In this document: in pieces, positions 54,646 to 64,000 of the stretch | Layout of the letters: every line of letters starts with the position of its first letter | How positions within the stretch are numbered: position 1 is the first letter of the stretch | Assembly (NCBI GenBank): GCA_948567375.1 | Contig: OX419761.1 | Location: 31,472,243 to 31,536,242 of the forward strand | DNA: 64,000 bases | Reading direction: 5' to 3' | Source of the DNA: Lunularia cruciata | Lineage: Eukaryota > Streptophyta > Marchantiopsida > Lunulariales > Lunulariaceae | Made by a program: the position numbers and the translations under genes | The notes under the pieces: generated by a model | Database searches by the model: none | Seen by the model: the letters and a program-made list of their open reading frames with translations, nothing else | Told to the model about the DNA's origin: nothing

Positions 54646-55249
54646 TGTAATGCTTTGAGGATAGAAGAACTCCCAAGAGAAACACAAGAGAAGAAACACA
54701 AAGCTTCAGCCCTCAATACTCTGGTGCCCCAAAGGTGCACCTTGTCTTTATTATATAGCAAAGAGGATCCACTCAAAGGAAGCTCCTTATCAGATACATC
54801 CTTGGATTAGATACATGGATTGGTGATTTGTCAATGAGCTCTACCCCTAAGGTTAGTTGTAACATGTTGGATCTTGTCCTATCTGGTTGGTCAAACAAGT
54901 TTGATCAAAGGGAATCTTTAGAGAATCTTTCTATAAGAAGCTCAAAATTGCATGGGTGAAGTATTGTTGGAAAGTTCTTGACAAGACCAAAAAAATGGGG
55001 GAAGAAGTCCAACCTCTTCCTTTGATAGAGGAAGGTATTTTTATTATTTTTGAGGCCTAATTCATCCATTTAGACCTCCAAAATTTGCTTTGAATTTTTT
55101 AGGGTATTTTTGGCTCTTGCTCTATTAGTGGAAGTATATTTTTGGTGACACCTCTATCTGATCTACTTAGTCCATCATATATAAAATCCTTCTAAATGTT
55201 TCCAAGCCAATTTCTACTTTAGATAATAGGTCTAACTATTGGCATTACA
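54646..55249 (-). repeat. D 5' LTR
   Basis: A 604 bp LTR from TGTAATGC to GGCATTACA on the plus strand, giving short inverted ends TGTAATGCC/GGCATTACA. A minus-strand TATA box (CTATATAATA) is near 54750. Confidence 0.92.
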
Positions 55250-55690
55250 ATAATTTATTTGGAAACACATCTACAAACTCTTGAACTATGTGATCAACCA
55301 TTTCTTTGAGGCTTCTTACCATCATCAAATGTCCCTTGTACAGTAAACTTCATTCAAAAAGCAAAAATAAAGGTATCTTCCTCCAAAGCTTGTTCTAAAA
55401 CACTATATTGATAAACTTCCACTCTTGGGACTGATTACTCTTAGGTGTCTTCCTCAAAGTTACCATGAAACCTAATTGAATTCTTTCCCTAGTGTTGTAT
55501 TTGAATTTTTCATCAACCCCAATCAAACTAATGATATAATGTTCAAGCCAAAGAAGACACAAAATGATATTGTAATGTAGTATAGCTCCTTTGAATTTTA
55601 TACACTTTGACTATTACTTTTCAATCTTGAATGCAATAGGAAATAAGGTACAGAATACAAAACCCTTTATACCATCCGTTGTCATCGGGG
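55250..55690 (-). pseudogene. F protease and linker
   Basis: The minus strand shows a protease C-terminal block (LEHYIISLIGVDEKFKYNTR, then LGFMVTLRKTPKSN) near 55430-55530 and the acidic linker MVDHIVQEFVDVFPNKL near 55252-55310. The linker leads to the RT entry text beyond element D at 50601-50711. Confidence 0.6.
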
Positions 55691-55739
55691 AGATAATATA
55701 CATGTATTATTGGTGCCATTTGGTGTGAGTTTTTTTTCT

Positions 55740-56095
55740 TATGTTATAGTGAACTTGGCATTTTTTTAATGATTTTGTGTTTTGGAAGTTATTTATGTTA
55801 CTATGCCTCGGGAGTCATTTTATGTTACCTTGTCTCCGGAGTATTTTTGTGTGTTATGGTAAAGCCCAGAAGTTTTTTGTGTTGCTGTAAGGTCAAGAGT
55901 CTTTTTATGCTACATAAGCTCAGAAGTTTTCTTTTGGGTGTTACATAAGCTTGGGAGTTATTTATGTTACTATACCTCAGAAGTAAAGTTTTGTGTTACC
56001 TTGCCTTGGGAATATTTTATGTTGTAGTAAGCCCAGAAGTTTGCTTGTGTTATTGCAAGATGGAAGTATTTTATGTTATAGTGAGCTCAGGATTT
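55740..56095. repeat. Degenerate tandem repeats, unit about 35-40 bp
   Basis: Variants of TATGTTACTATGCCTCGGGAG recur about nine times (for example near 55795, 55832, 55958 and 55995), alternating with TAAGCCCAGAAGTTTT-type units. Spacing is irregular. Confidence 0.65.
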
Positions 56096-56104
56096 GGAGG
56101 TTAC

Positions 56105-56112
56105 TATAAATA
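56105..56112 (+). promoter_or_regulatory. TATA box before the purine-rich tract
   Basis: TATAAATA in the context ACTATAAATAGGAG, directly before the change from T-rich repeats to GA-rich sequence. It is the likely promoter core of block H. Confidence 0.5.
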
Positions 56113-56479
56113 GGAGAGTAAAGGAGAAAGAAAAGAAGAAATTGGAAACAAGGAAACAAGGGACCTAAATTTTTGCAACAACAGAACAAAGGCTTTTGGG
56201 AGGTTGGTGTCTACAGTTGGAATAGGACAAAAAGAAAAAGTCAGCTGAAACTCAAGAAGTGTAGGGGGCTACAGAAAAAGAACACTCAAGAGGAACAAGG
56301 TGGGGGACAAAAGGAAAATGAATTGAAAGTGAGGGCTGGAGAGGGTGGCTTCAGGGAAGAATCTTGAGAGAATTGGCATGAATAGAAAAGAGAAGGTTTT
56401 GGACAGGGCTTACAAGGGAATTTTCTTGTAGGAGAAGAAGCCTGCTTGGACAAAGGGGAAAGGAATAGAATGTGAAGGG

Positions 56480-57010
56480 TTTTGAGAAGTGGCGGTAGGG
56501 GGGAACTTTTCAAAGGAAAGACTTGGCTGTGCAGGGCTTTGTGCAGGACAGATTGAAGGGACAAGAGAAATCAAAATGAAGGGCTTTGAGAAGTGGACAA
56601 GGAGAGATTTTCAAAGGAAAGACCTGGCCGTGCAAGGATTTGTGCAGGACAGAGGGAAGGAAAAAGGAAGGGCTTTTAAAAGTGGACAGGGACAGATTTT
56701 TGAACAAAAGTCATGGCTATGCAAGACAGAAGGAAGGAAAAGAGAAATCAAAAGTAAGGGCTTTGAGAAGTGGACAGGGAGAGATTTTCAAAGCAAAGAC
56801 CTGGCTGTGAAGGGCTTTGAGAGTCTAGACGGGAAGGGAATAAGAATCAAAAGCGGCCCTGAGAAGTGGCTACAGAGGAGTGGATTTTTGAAGGAAAGGC
56901 CTGGTTGTGTAGGAGCATTGAGGTCTGAACAAGAAGAGCAGAGATTTTTGAGAGAGGCTAAGGCTTGTGCAAGAACAGCAAGGATAAATTTTGAGAGAAA
57001 AGCTTGAATA
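56480..57010 (+). repeat. GA-rich 80-105 bp tandem repeats with a repeated reading frame
   Basis: GAGAAGTGG recurs at 56484, 56588, about 56686 and 56765, each followed by AGATTTTCAAAG..AAGAC-type text. The open frame 56489-57007 (172 codons) repeats GFEKWT-RDFQ-KDLAV-GF. A frame stays open mainly because the units are GA-rich with few T-starting stops, so I treat it as a repeat and not as a gene. Confidence 0.7.
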
Positions 57011-57279
57011 GGAGAGAGACATGAGAGGTTTATGTTTTGAGAAAAAGGCCTGCTGGGAGATAGGAGAATTTTTTAAGGATCAAGGCTTGGACAAGGATAG
57101 GGAGATTTTCCCGAAGTAGAAAAGGCATGCTTGGATAGAAGGAAAATGAATCAAAAGTGATGGCTTGAGAGTGTGGCTACAGGGAAGAATCTCGAGAGAA
57201 AGGCTAAACAAGAGAAAAGAGAAGGGTTTTGGACAAGGACCGACAGGGAGATTTTCCCAAAGTAGAAGAGGCATGCTTG

Positions 57280-57480
57280 GACAGAAGGGAAATTAATCAA
57301 AAGTGAGGGGTTGAGTGTGCTACAGGGACTGAAAATTTTGAGAGAAAGACTTGACAGTGTTGGGGTTTTGATTGAGAGTTTTGCAGGTACTGAAAATTTT
57401 GAGAGAAGGACTTGACAATGCTGGAGTTTTGAAAGAGAGTGCAGGATAGAAATTTTGAGAGGACTGGCAATGCAGGGATT
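57280..57480. repeat. Two-unit repeat in the GA-rich tract
   Basis: ACTGAAAATTTTGAGAGAA followed by GACTTGACAGTGTTGGGGTTTTG (57330) recurs at about 57390 as a very similar unit, period near 60-65 bp. Confidence 0.6.
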
Positions 57481-58899
57481 TTTCTTTGAGAGGAAGGCAG
57501 GGCAGAGGGAGGAAGAAGCCTGGAGAGAGGAATTTTGAGAAGCAATGTCTGCCTGTGCAGGAAAAATTAGAGAGTGAAACATCTAGGGAAGAAAACTTGG
57601 GAAAAAATGAGAAAGACATGCTTGGACAGGAGAGTAAATGCTTGAAGGACTGGAGGCTTGTTAGGACAAGTTGGAGAAAATTTGAGGGGAGGGGTCTGAA
57701 GTCTGGACAACGGAGTTCTTGAAGGGAAGGTCTGGACAGGTCAGAAACTCCTAAGAAGAAGATTGTGGGTTAGTGACAGGACACAAAGAGAGGATTCTTG
57801 AGAGAAACATCTTGGATAGAAGAAACTACAGAAGAGGAAATTTTGAGAGAACTGTTTCTGTTTTAGGAAATAAAAAAATCAAAGGGAAGTTAGGAATTGG
57901 AGTGAAAAAGAGATCTTGAATGAATTGCCATGCATATAAAGTGACATCTTGAAAGAAGAACTAAGAAACTGAAAACAATAAAGGAGCTAAGGCAAGAGAA
58001 GAGAGACTGGTTCTCAAAGGAGAAAGGGATTTCTTTTGATTGTAACTTGCCAGTAGGAAAATTTTTCAAGAGAAAAGGGTTTGCTGGACAGAAGACAAAA
58101 AATTTCAAGAGCAAGAGTGTCTGTTGTGCAGGGAAGAGAGAAATTTAAGTGAGTCTAGGTTTGATCTAGACCGGACAGAGAGGAAGTTCCAAAAAGTCAA
58201 GTTTGGCCTGAACAGAGAGACAGGAAGGAGAAATTCTCAAAAAACTGGAGGTTGGCCTGAATAGGACAAGAAAGAGAGAGAGAGAGAATGAACAGTTGTA
58301 AAAACCTAGGTTAAATCATTGTGTTATCCCAGAGCTGGTTGGCTTTCCCAAATGGACTTATAAAGTGTGAGGCTTGATAGTGCAATTAAACTTGTGTGGT
58401 TCTTATGAATGAATGTGTTTTTTGTATACTATGAATAATGTCATAAAGATTGAACTCCATTCTTTGAGCTTCCAGTCCGGTACATGCAAGCAAATCAAAT
58501 TGTTGACCTATTTGCTCTGAATTGAATTTGGCGTACCTTGTGAATTGTTAAACAAACCCCACTGGACCTCAAACCCAACAATTGATAAAACATGACCAGG
58601 CCTTAGTGGTACATGAAGGTCAGCATTAACCAATGAAACTCAACACGAGAAATTGTTAATAAGAGCCTACACTCATGGGTAGTGGTAGCCAAGCTGGTCC
58701 AGCAAGAAGGGGACTGCCATCCAAGCAAGAGTAGAGATAGGGTCTACTTATAAGAGATTTCAAGTCATTGACAAATAAAGGAGTCTAAGCACGAGTAGCT
58801 AGGTGCTAGGCGCATTCTTGAGACCAACCAATCCATGTGACACCGTAGTCATTGATTTGCTATCTAATACAAACTAGATAGGAATCCATAATTCTTTTT

Positions 58900-59880
58900 C
58901 TTATTGAATGGATATGCAATTCTTCAAACTCACACAATACCCCAAAATCCTATAACCTTGATTAGATATCATATCTTGCAAATGAATCAAACTTCTATAG
59001 GATGAGCATTCAATCCTATTATAATAAATTAGATTCCCAACAAGTTGCTCACCATCTCTTATTGGGACTCTTTGTTTCCTTGATCCTCAAGAACTCAATT
59101 TGAGAATGGGTCAAGATTGTCCATTTTTATTAGACATTTGATGATGCAATGTCCAATTTGTCAACAATACAAGCAATGATAATATTTTGGTAATTGTTCT
59201 CTATCTAACATGCCAAATGTTCTCCATTGGATAGCATCAATCTCCATTGGTTTCAGCTCCTCTACCCATGTCTAGTGTGTTTGTACATTTTGTGAAGGTT
59301 TAGATCAAGACCAAGTTGTGCTACCAAGGAATCAAATTGTTGGCCATTTGCATGTCTTCTTCCAAATGTCTAGGCTTGCATATGGTTACTTTCAATTTTA
59401 TGTAGGATTTCAAGCCTCTCACAAATCAATAAAGAGCTTCACTTTCATGTATCTTTGGAATCTATACCATTGTGTTTTGTATTGGAATTGAGTGATGTAG
59501 AACAAATCTGTCTCAATTTTACAAATCTATCTGTGGTTTGTGCAACATTCATGGCTTGGAATCTTCCAATTATTACACTCTTGAATTCATCTCATGTTGA
59601 AACTAGAGCAATAAATCACTATGAGCTTGTTCTACTCAAAATTACTACCATAGTTTTACCTCATACGCTTTTTAGATTGATTGGTGATTAGCTTGATCTC
59701 CATTCCTTCCTCAACCTAATGTCACCCAAGACATGTAAAAAAGAGATATATGTAGCCTTCAGCCAACTACAATGGGAGAAGTTAGTCTTTATCTTGATGG
59801 AAAAAATCTACCAATTTGATTGTGCCTTGCTGATTATAGGAGCGGCAATCAACTACCATGTCTCTCTTTGAGCAAGTTTG
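58900..59880 (-). pseudogene. F gag with zinc knuckle
   Basis: On the minus strand, FQAMNVAQTTDRFVKLRQI near 59495-59550 matches the 'FxPxNxxQxxRDRLxxLRQ' core of retrotransposon gag. Text near 59130-59180 gives C-x2-C-x3-GH-x4-C, a CCHC knuckle. The N-terminal gag part probably reaches about 59880. Confidence 0.6.
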
Positions 59881-60680
59881 GAGACATAACAATTTGCCTC
59901 ATTATGGGTGTTTGGTGTGGAATTTTGGGAACTATGGAGGACCAAGTGCATGCTAGTTAAAGCTATCCTATGGGAAGACATCAATTTGGCAAATCTCTGT
60001 GAGTTGACCTATGTAGTAATGCATCTATTATACTTCACCTTGAGGTACTTGATAGCATGCCTCAAGTTGGCTAACTAGGGCTTAGCTTTGAAGCCATATG
60101 TATGTCCAATAAGGGAATATGTCAAAGTGGCTCAAGTAATAAGTGCTGAAATTACCCGTATCCACAAGGATACTTAACAACAAAGTGTTTGCAATGCTAC
60201 CATCAATAAGGATCTCGGATCCCAAAATGTGCATATTAGTACTATGGTGTAGGAATCAAGATCTATGTTTGATCAATTGGGAGAGAATCACACCAACTTT
60301 GCCCACTCACTTGACATGTCCCTCATAGCATTAGAGAAAAAAGTCTAGACTTCCCAAGGTCAAGACTTCAAATATTCCATGACTTATGAGGCCTTGAGCG
60401 CATGCATGGTCAAATGTTATAACAAAGTACAAGATGCAAACCTTAGCAATGAAGAATATGATTCAAGTGGTTCAGACTATCCATGGACTATCTATGTGCA
60501 TCTTGGAATTGATCTTCCTATGTCCATAGTAAAGGAATTCATATATCATACCACCCACAATGGAAAATCAGGGTAATTAGTCCTTTACTTCTTGATGTAG
60601 TACATGAGGATTTCCATTATGTTCTTGGACATGACCAAATTTTACATTTGTTTTGTTTAATTCCAAGACCATGCTAGATT
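59881..60680. other. Unassigned 0.8 kb
   Basis: Two short plus-strand open segments (60143-60328 and 60379-60576) occur. The second reads MTYEALSACMVKCYNKVQDA and ends in THNGKSG. I recognise no domain and see no splice or repeat context that would support a gene. Confidence 0.3.
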
Positions 60681-62180
60681 AATGATACTAATGGATATTT
60701 TGTTGTGGTGGTTGTCTTTGAGATTTGCCACTTGTTTGCACATGGAGACAACAGGCTTACCTGCCCCATTGGATGCTCTTCTTGGGAGATAAATAGAAAC
60801 ATTTCAAGAATGGTTGGATGTAGAGAAACCTTGCTCAAGAAGAATTTGACATTTCGCTTATGAGAAGAAGCCACACTATTGGCCAGACATATGGCATCAT
60901 CTTGTGGGAGTGTGAGAAACTATGGACATGTTGGAAGGATGTTGGGATCAATGGCATACCTCCAAAGACCCCATAGTTTTTTGCATAGCGGTGTACTGCC
61001 AAGTCTTAGCCTAGATATATCATTGGTTAGGATGGAATGATGTGAAGGAGTAAAGTGACTTCAACCCCTTTTGTCAAGGGATCAAGAAAACTAACTTTAT
61101 GTATCTGGTTCAGCAAGCTGACATGTGGAGTTGTTGACTCACAAGGACCCTAGAGTTAGCTCATATGGATGGGTTCATCAATGTATAAGACTCCATTTTT
61201 AGGGACTACAAAGAGAGAGATTGCACAAGAACCTTCTATTAGATGAGGGCCAATTCTTTGCTCTTGCTATCAAAGGGAAGAAGAAAAGGTAGAAGCTTGC
61301 CTACAGTGCAAGGCCTCAAGAGAAGGCTATGTTGTGGAGCAAAAGGTAGGAAGACCCAACTTAGGACTATATCTAAGAACTAGTAGTATACTATCAGGTT
61401 AGATTAGGATTATCTAGGAAAGCATATAATAGAGGAGATATAAGTAGCATGAAGGATGAATCACATTAAAGATAGCGGTTTCCTACTATAAGCATAATAA
61501 TTAGGGCCTAGAGTTAAATTATTTTTAGGGTTAGCCTAAGTATTTAAGGGAGATAGAACTTCATAGGCTGGCTAGTTAGTTTCTTTCTAGAAGATCCAAG
61601 AGGTTGATCTCTCCCACCTATGGGAACAAAGTAAGAGACTGTAGGAGTGACTATAAAAGTCAAACATACATTTTATTCAGATTTGTAGTAGAGAAGAATC
61701 AAGCTATTCAAAGACAATAAAAGGGGAATTCAATATTTCTGCTGAAAATGAATGACTAAGTGTATGGAAATGTTGGAGTCAATATAATTTTGTTCATGCC
61801 AAGGTAATCCTCATTCTTGGTTGCACTATTGTCTTGATTAATTGGGAAGAAAGTAAGTTCCCTCCCCGCTTATCAATTGGCCACTCAGAGATTGAATGAC
61901 ATACTATAGAAGGCCAAAGGGTTCATGGGAGTGATAGACCTTTGAACAATCTCCAAGGTAGGTATATACAAGAACTTCTTGTGCCCTAATGGAGAAACAC
62001 TTCACTACGGGAGTGTAGACTACCACTCCTTCTTGAGCAAAATTGAAGGCCGATTGCAAATAGGGTGTATAATTCACCTTCCCTATGTCCCATAGCCCAC
62101 TATCACTCCACTATTTTTTCCCATGCAATAGATGATTGGATATAAGCACTAAATCCTAATTGCTAACATGAATCTAACCT
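60681..62180 (+). pseudogene. Unrecognised decayed coding-like tract
   Basis: Plus-strand translation in changing frames gives protein-like text, such as SHTIGQTYGIILWECEKLWT and CWKDVGINGIPP near 60870-60970, LTRTLELAHMDGFIN near 61137-61185, and FRDYKERDCTRTFY near 61197-61240. The amino-acid mix looks like a worn protein, but I cannot name the family. It may belong to a retroelement with the coiled-coil tract downstream. 61450-62150 shows nothing clear. Confidence 0.35.
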
Positions 62181-62194
62181 AAGTAGTCAACCAA

Positions 62195-63450
62195 TTGCAC
62201 AAAAAAAGAAAAACACAAGAATCTATGTTAAGAGCCAAAGAATGGGCTACCACAATGGAGTACAAGAGGAGACCCCTAGAGAAGAATCCAACCTCACCAG
62301 CCCCACTCCTCAACCTCCATCCCCACAAAAGAATAGAAACTTGGAGGAAGAACAAGAACTTTGGCTTAAAGTTCAAGTAGACATTCAATCAACAGACCAG
62401 CTAGGGGCCAAAGTAGAAGAAGATATTGATGTTGAAGTAGAAGGAACCCTAATATATATAATAGAAGAACCCAAGTCCCTACCTCAACAAAGAAGGAGGA
62501 AAAGTCAAGCCAAATTGCCACAAGTAGAGTCTCGAAGGGCGCTCACTTGTGATCTATTTGGTAGGAGCAGTTCTACACCTTATAGAGTTTCTACTACCAC
62601 AATACCAACAAGAATGTCCAGAGATTTGTGGATTAAACTTCCTTGGTGCAGAGGATGCACAAGGAAATTTACATGAAGTGGGCCCAAGAAGGTAAGAATC
62701 AGATAGGAAGTCATCCATAGCCGAGATTGCTTCAAGGAAGAAGCAAAGAAGGTGAATGTCTTGCTGCAAGAAATATTCAAAGAGAATAAGAAGAATGCCT
62801 CCTGTGCTTCCATGCAACAAGGTCAAGTGAGGGAATTAGGCAAGGTCCAATTGGAATTAGGGAAGCTATGGATGGATAAGAAGGAGAAGTAACTCAATTA
62901 TAAAGATCAGCTCCAAGCTCAAGACAAGGAGGTGTAGAGTCTAAGTCAAGAGTTGAGTGATGCCAAGGTTAGGAATGCAACCTTGGATTAACATATGCTC
63001 AAATATAGGAAGGAGATTGTTGTACAACTCAAAGCCCTAAGAAAAGGAGATGACTTTGGCCTTGGAGAAAGGGGTCAAACTTGAGCAAGCACACAAGGTG
63101 GCTAAGGAAGACTTTTGAGAAAAGTACCTACAAGTTTAAGATAGGAAGAAGGAATAATTCCAGCAAGTGGAATTAGTCTGAGCTCAGTTTGTGGAGCTGC
63201 TCCATGAGAAAGCCAAAGAAAGGGCTAAAAATACCAAGAACCATGAACTGAGGTTTTAGGTATAGAAGTTGAAAGGAGACATACAAGGAGGAGACTATGG
63301 ATCAGCTTGCTCTTCTTCTCCAAATCCATAAAAACATGAAATTCAACAAACTCCTATCTATTGAAGATTGTTGATTACAAGGAGCACATTTAGGAGATTT
63401 TGCAACAACTCAAGGGCAAAAGATGCTCTTCTCAATAAATGTGGTGCCAA
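62195..63450 (+). pseudogene. Unrecognised acidic and coiled-coil-like tract
   Basis: The open segment 62242-62676 (144 codons) is proline-rich at its start (SPTPQPPSPQKN), then acidic (VEEDIDVEVEG), then basic. From about 62740 to 63300 short plus-strand pieces are E/K/Q/L-rich with heptad-like spacing (for example VRELGKVQLELGKLWMDKKE, SQELSDAKVRNATLD), suggesting a long coiled coil. Stops occur throughout. No family is recognised; gag-like or structural origins are both possible. Confidence 0.35.
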
Positions 63451-64000
63451 AGGAACCTAAGATACCAAAAGGAACCATAGTGTTAGATTAGTGTACATCC
63501 TTTGATCTTTTCTAATAATTGTACATATGCTATATTAGTTACTTACAAGAACTTCCAACCCATTTGCTTAGATTTGGAATTTCTCTCTACATTTGTGAAT
63601 TAGGACCTAAACCAAAGGCTTTAGCTTGGTAGTAACTTTTAGGGAAAATGTCATTTGGCCAGGTACCACCTTCTTGGCCAAAGAACCCTTTGGTGTGGTG
63701 TCTTAGGTAGGAAATCCAACTCTTGTAGCATATGCATTAGGGAAGGACTGACACCTTCTCCCACATTTTTTCAAAACCTTAATTAAGCTATTAAAGTAGA
63801 TAAGATAGGAATTAAGACCATAATTGGTGGCAGTAGAGTAGGTAGGTTTGGCAAGGATTGAACTTAGCTATCCATGACCCTTTGGAGCAAAGTAGAGTAG
63901 TAGTATGAAATTTTTCATAAAGCTTTGGCCAAATAATGAACAAGTCCACTCTAACATACAACTTTGTATCACACCAAAGTCCAATCTGATCAATCTATTT
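63451..64000. other. No feature recognised
   Basis: AT-rich sequence with no open frame of note, no LTR match to the families in this window and no RNA-gene pattern that I can see. Confidence 0.4.

Larger units (their letters stand above)
50712..55249 (-). mobile_element. Ty3/Gypsy element D with both LTRs
   Basis: A 4.5 kb minus-strand element with a 5' LTR at 54646-55249 and a 3' LTR at 50712-51289, inserted in element F. Flanks GTAAT (50707-50711) and ATAAT (55250-55254) match at four of five. An initiator-Met primer site adjoins the 5' LTR and a polypurine tract adjoins the 3' LTR. Visible parts are gag, RT thumb, RNase H and integrase. It is broken in many places and shorter than a full Gypsy element. 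LTR D solo copies lie at 10363 and 45177. Confidence 0.88.
55690..58870 (+). repeat. Repeat block H: tandem-repeat, purine-rich LTR-like insert
   Basis: About 3.2 kb separates F protease from F gag, so it is an insertion into F. It has a degenerate short tandem repeat (55740-56090), a TATA box (56105-56112), a long GA-rich tract with about 80-105 bp repeats (56480-56900), and a calmer end reaching CCCAACA at 58580. This looks like a long LTR with a repeated leader, but the edges are uncertain, no duplicated target was found, and no other copy is in the window. 58581-58870 shows nothing recognisable. Confidence 0.5.
47966..59880 (-). mobile_element. Chromovirus-like Gypsy element F, split by nested insertions
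   Basis: Minus-strand Gypsy pieces line up in one order from right to left. These are gag with a zinc knuckle (58900-59880), protease and linker (55250-55690), RT start (50601-50711), and RT to RNase H (47966-49084). Between them sit block H, element D and solo LTR A3. Linker wording (VQEFVDVFPNKL; PIYQISPKELEKL) is that of Tekay-like chromoviruses. No F LTR was recognised. Broken in dozens of places and among the oldest layers. Confidence 0.6.

Noticed and set aside
56489-57007. 172-codon repetitive protein
   Set aside because: The frame stays open because the GA-rich repeat has few stop triplets. Overlapping frames are open too, and there is no domain or codon signature.
57151-57619. Serine/leucine-rich minus-strand proteins
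   Set aside because: These are complements of the purine-rich repeats; several overlapping frames are open at once, which is a composition effect.
58480-58600. Primer-binding site and LTR end for block H (TTTGGCGTACC)
   Set aside because: Only a partial likeness to a tRNA-Asp site, not placed next to a convincing CA end, and no matching target duplication was found.
1-64000. tRNA, rRNA or CRISPR features and intact host genes
   Set aside because: None could be supported on either strand. The tRNA-like matches are primer-binding sites of retroelements.

Overview
The window looks like intergenic DNA from a large, repeat-filled land-plant genome. I favour a gymnosperm or another giant plant genome, but that is inference. 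I found no intact host gene, tRNA, rRNA or CRISPR array. Nearly everything that can be named is decayed retroelement sequence: several Ty3/Gypsy families, solo LTRs and LINE fragments, nested several layers deep. All named LTR elements here are fossils; each coding copy is broken, with breaks ranging from a handful to dozens.

The most interesting element is family B, present as two colinear copies. Copy B1 covers about 2980-9770; copy B2 covers 24012-34218 and resumes at 47575. Besides gag, zinc knuckles, an aspartic protease and reverse transcriptase, both copies carry a C5 cytosine-DNA-methyltransferase segment between protease and RT, and a PHD finger at the far C-terminal end of pol. It is thus a retrotransposon that once encoded its own DNA-methylation writer and a chromatin-reader-type domain. 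Methyltransferase-bearing Gypsy elements have been described from charophyte algae; finding one with a PHD finger in what looks like a vascular plant is the main lead.

Layout. 1-2979: 3' part of Gypsy element A1, inserted in the 5' LTR of B1. 2980-9770: B1, with a solo A LTR (5920-6596) inside its methyltransferase. 9771-11025: 3' end of a LINE plus a solo D LTR. 11026-21097: C1, a minus-strand Tat/Athila-like Gypsy element with 2.1-2.5 kb LTRs. 21098-22622: LINE RT. 22623-22980: E LTR. 22981-24011: minus-strand chromovirus end with a chromodomain. 24012-47850: B2, hosting solo LTRs C2 and E1 and the 13 kb element C3, which itself hosts solo LTR D2. 47966-59880: minus-strand chromovirus F, split by A3 (itself hosting G), by the D element (50712-55249) and by a purine-rich repeat block H. 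59880-64000: unrecognised decayed sequence, partly coding-like and coiled-coil-like.

Other notable signals are a reading frame inside the U3 of the C LTRs, perfect heat-shock-element motifs in both E LTRs, a 680 bp near-identical inverted LTR pair, and solo LTRs with perfect target-site duplications (CCCTC, CATTG, CTAAT).
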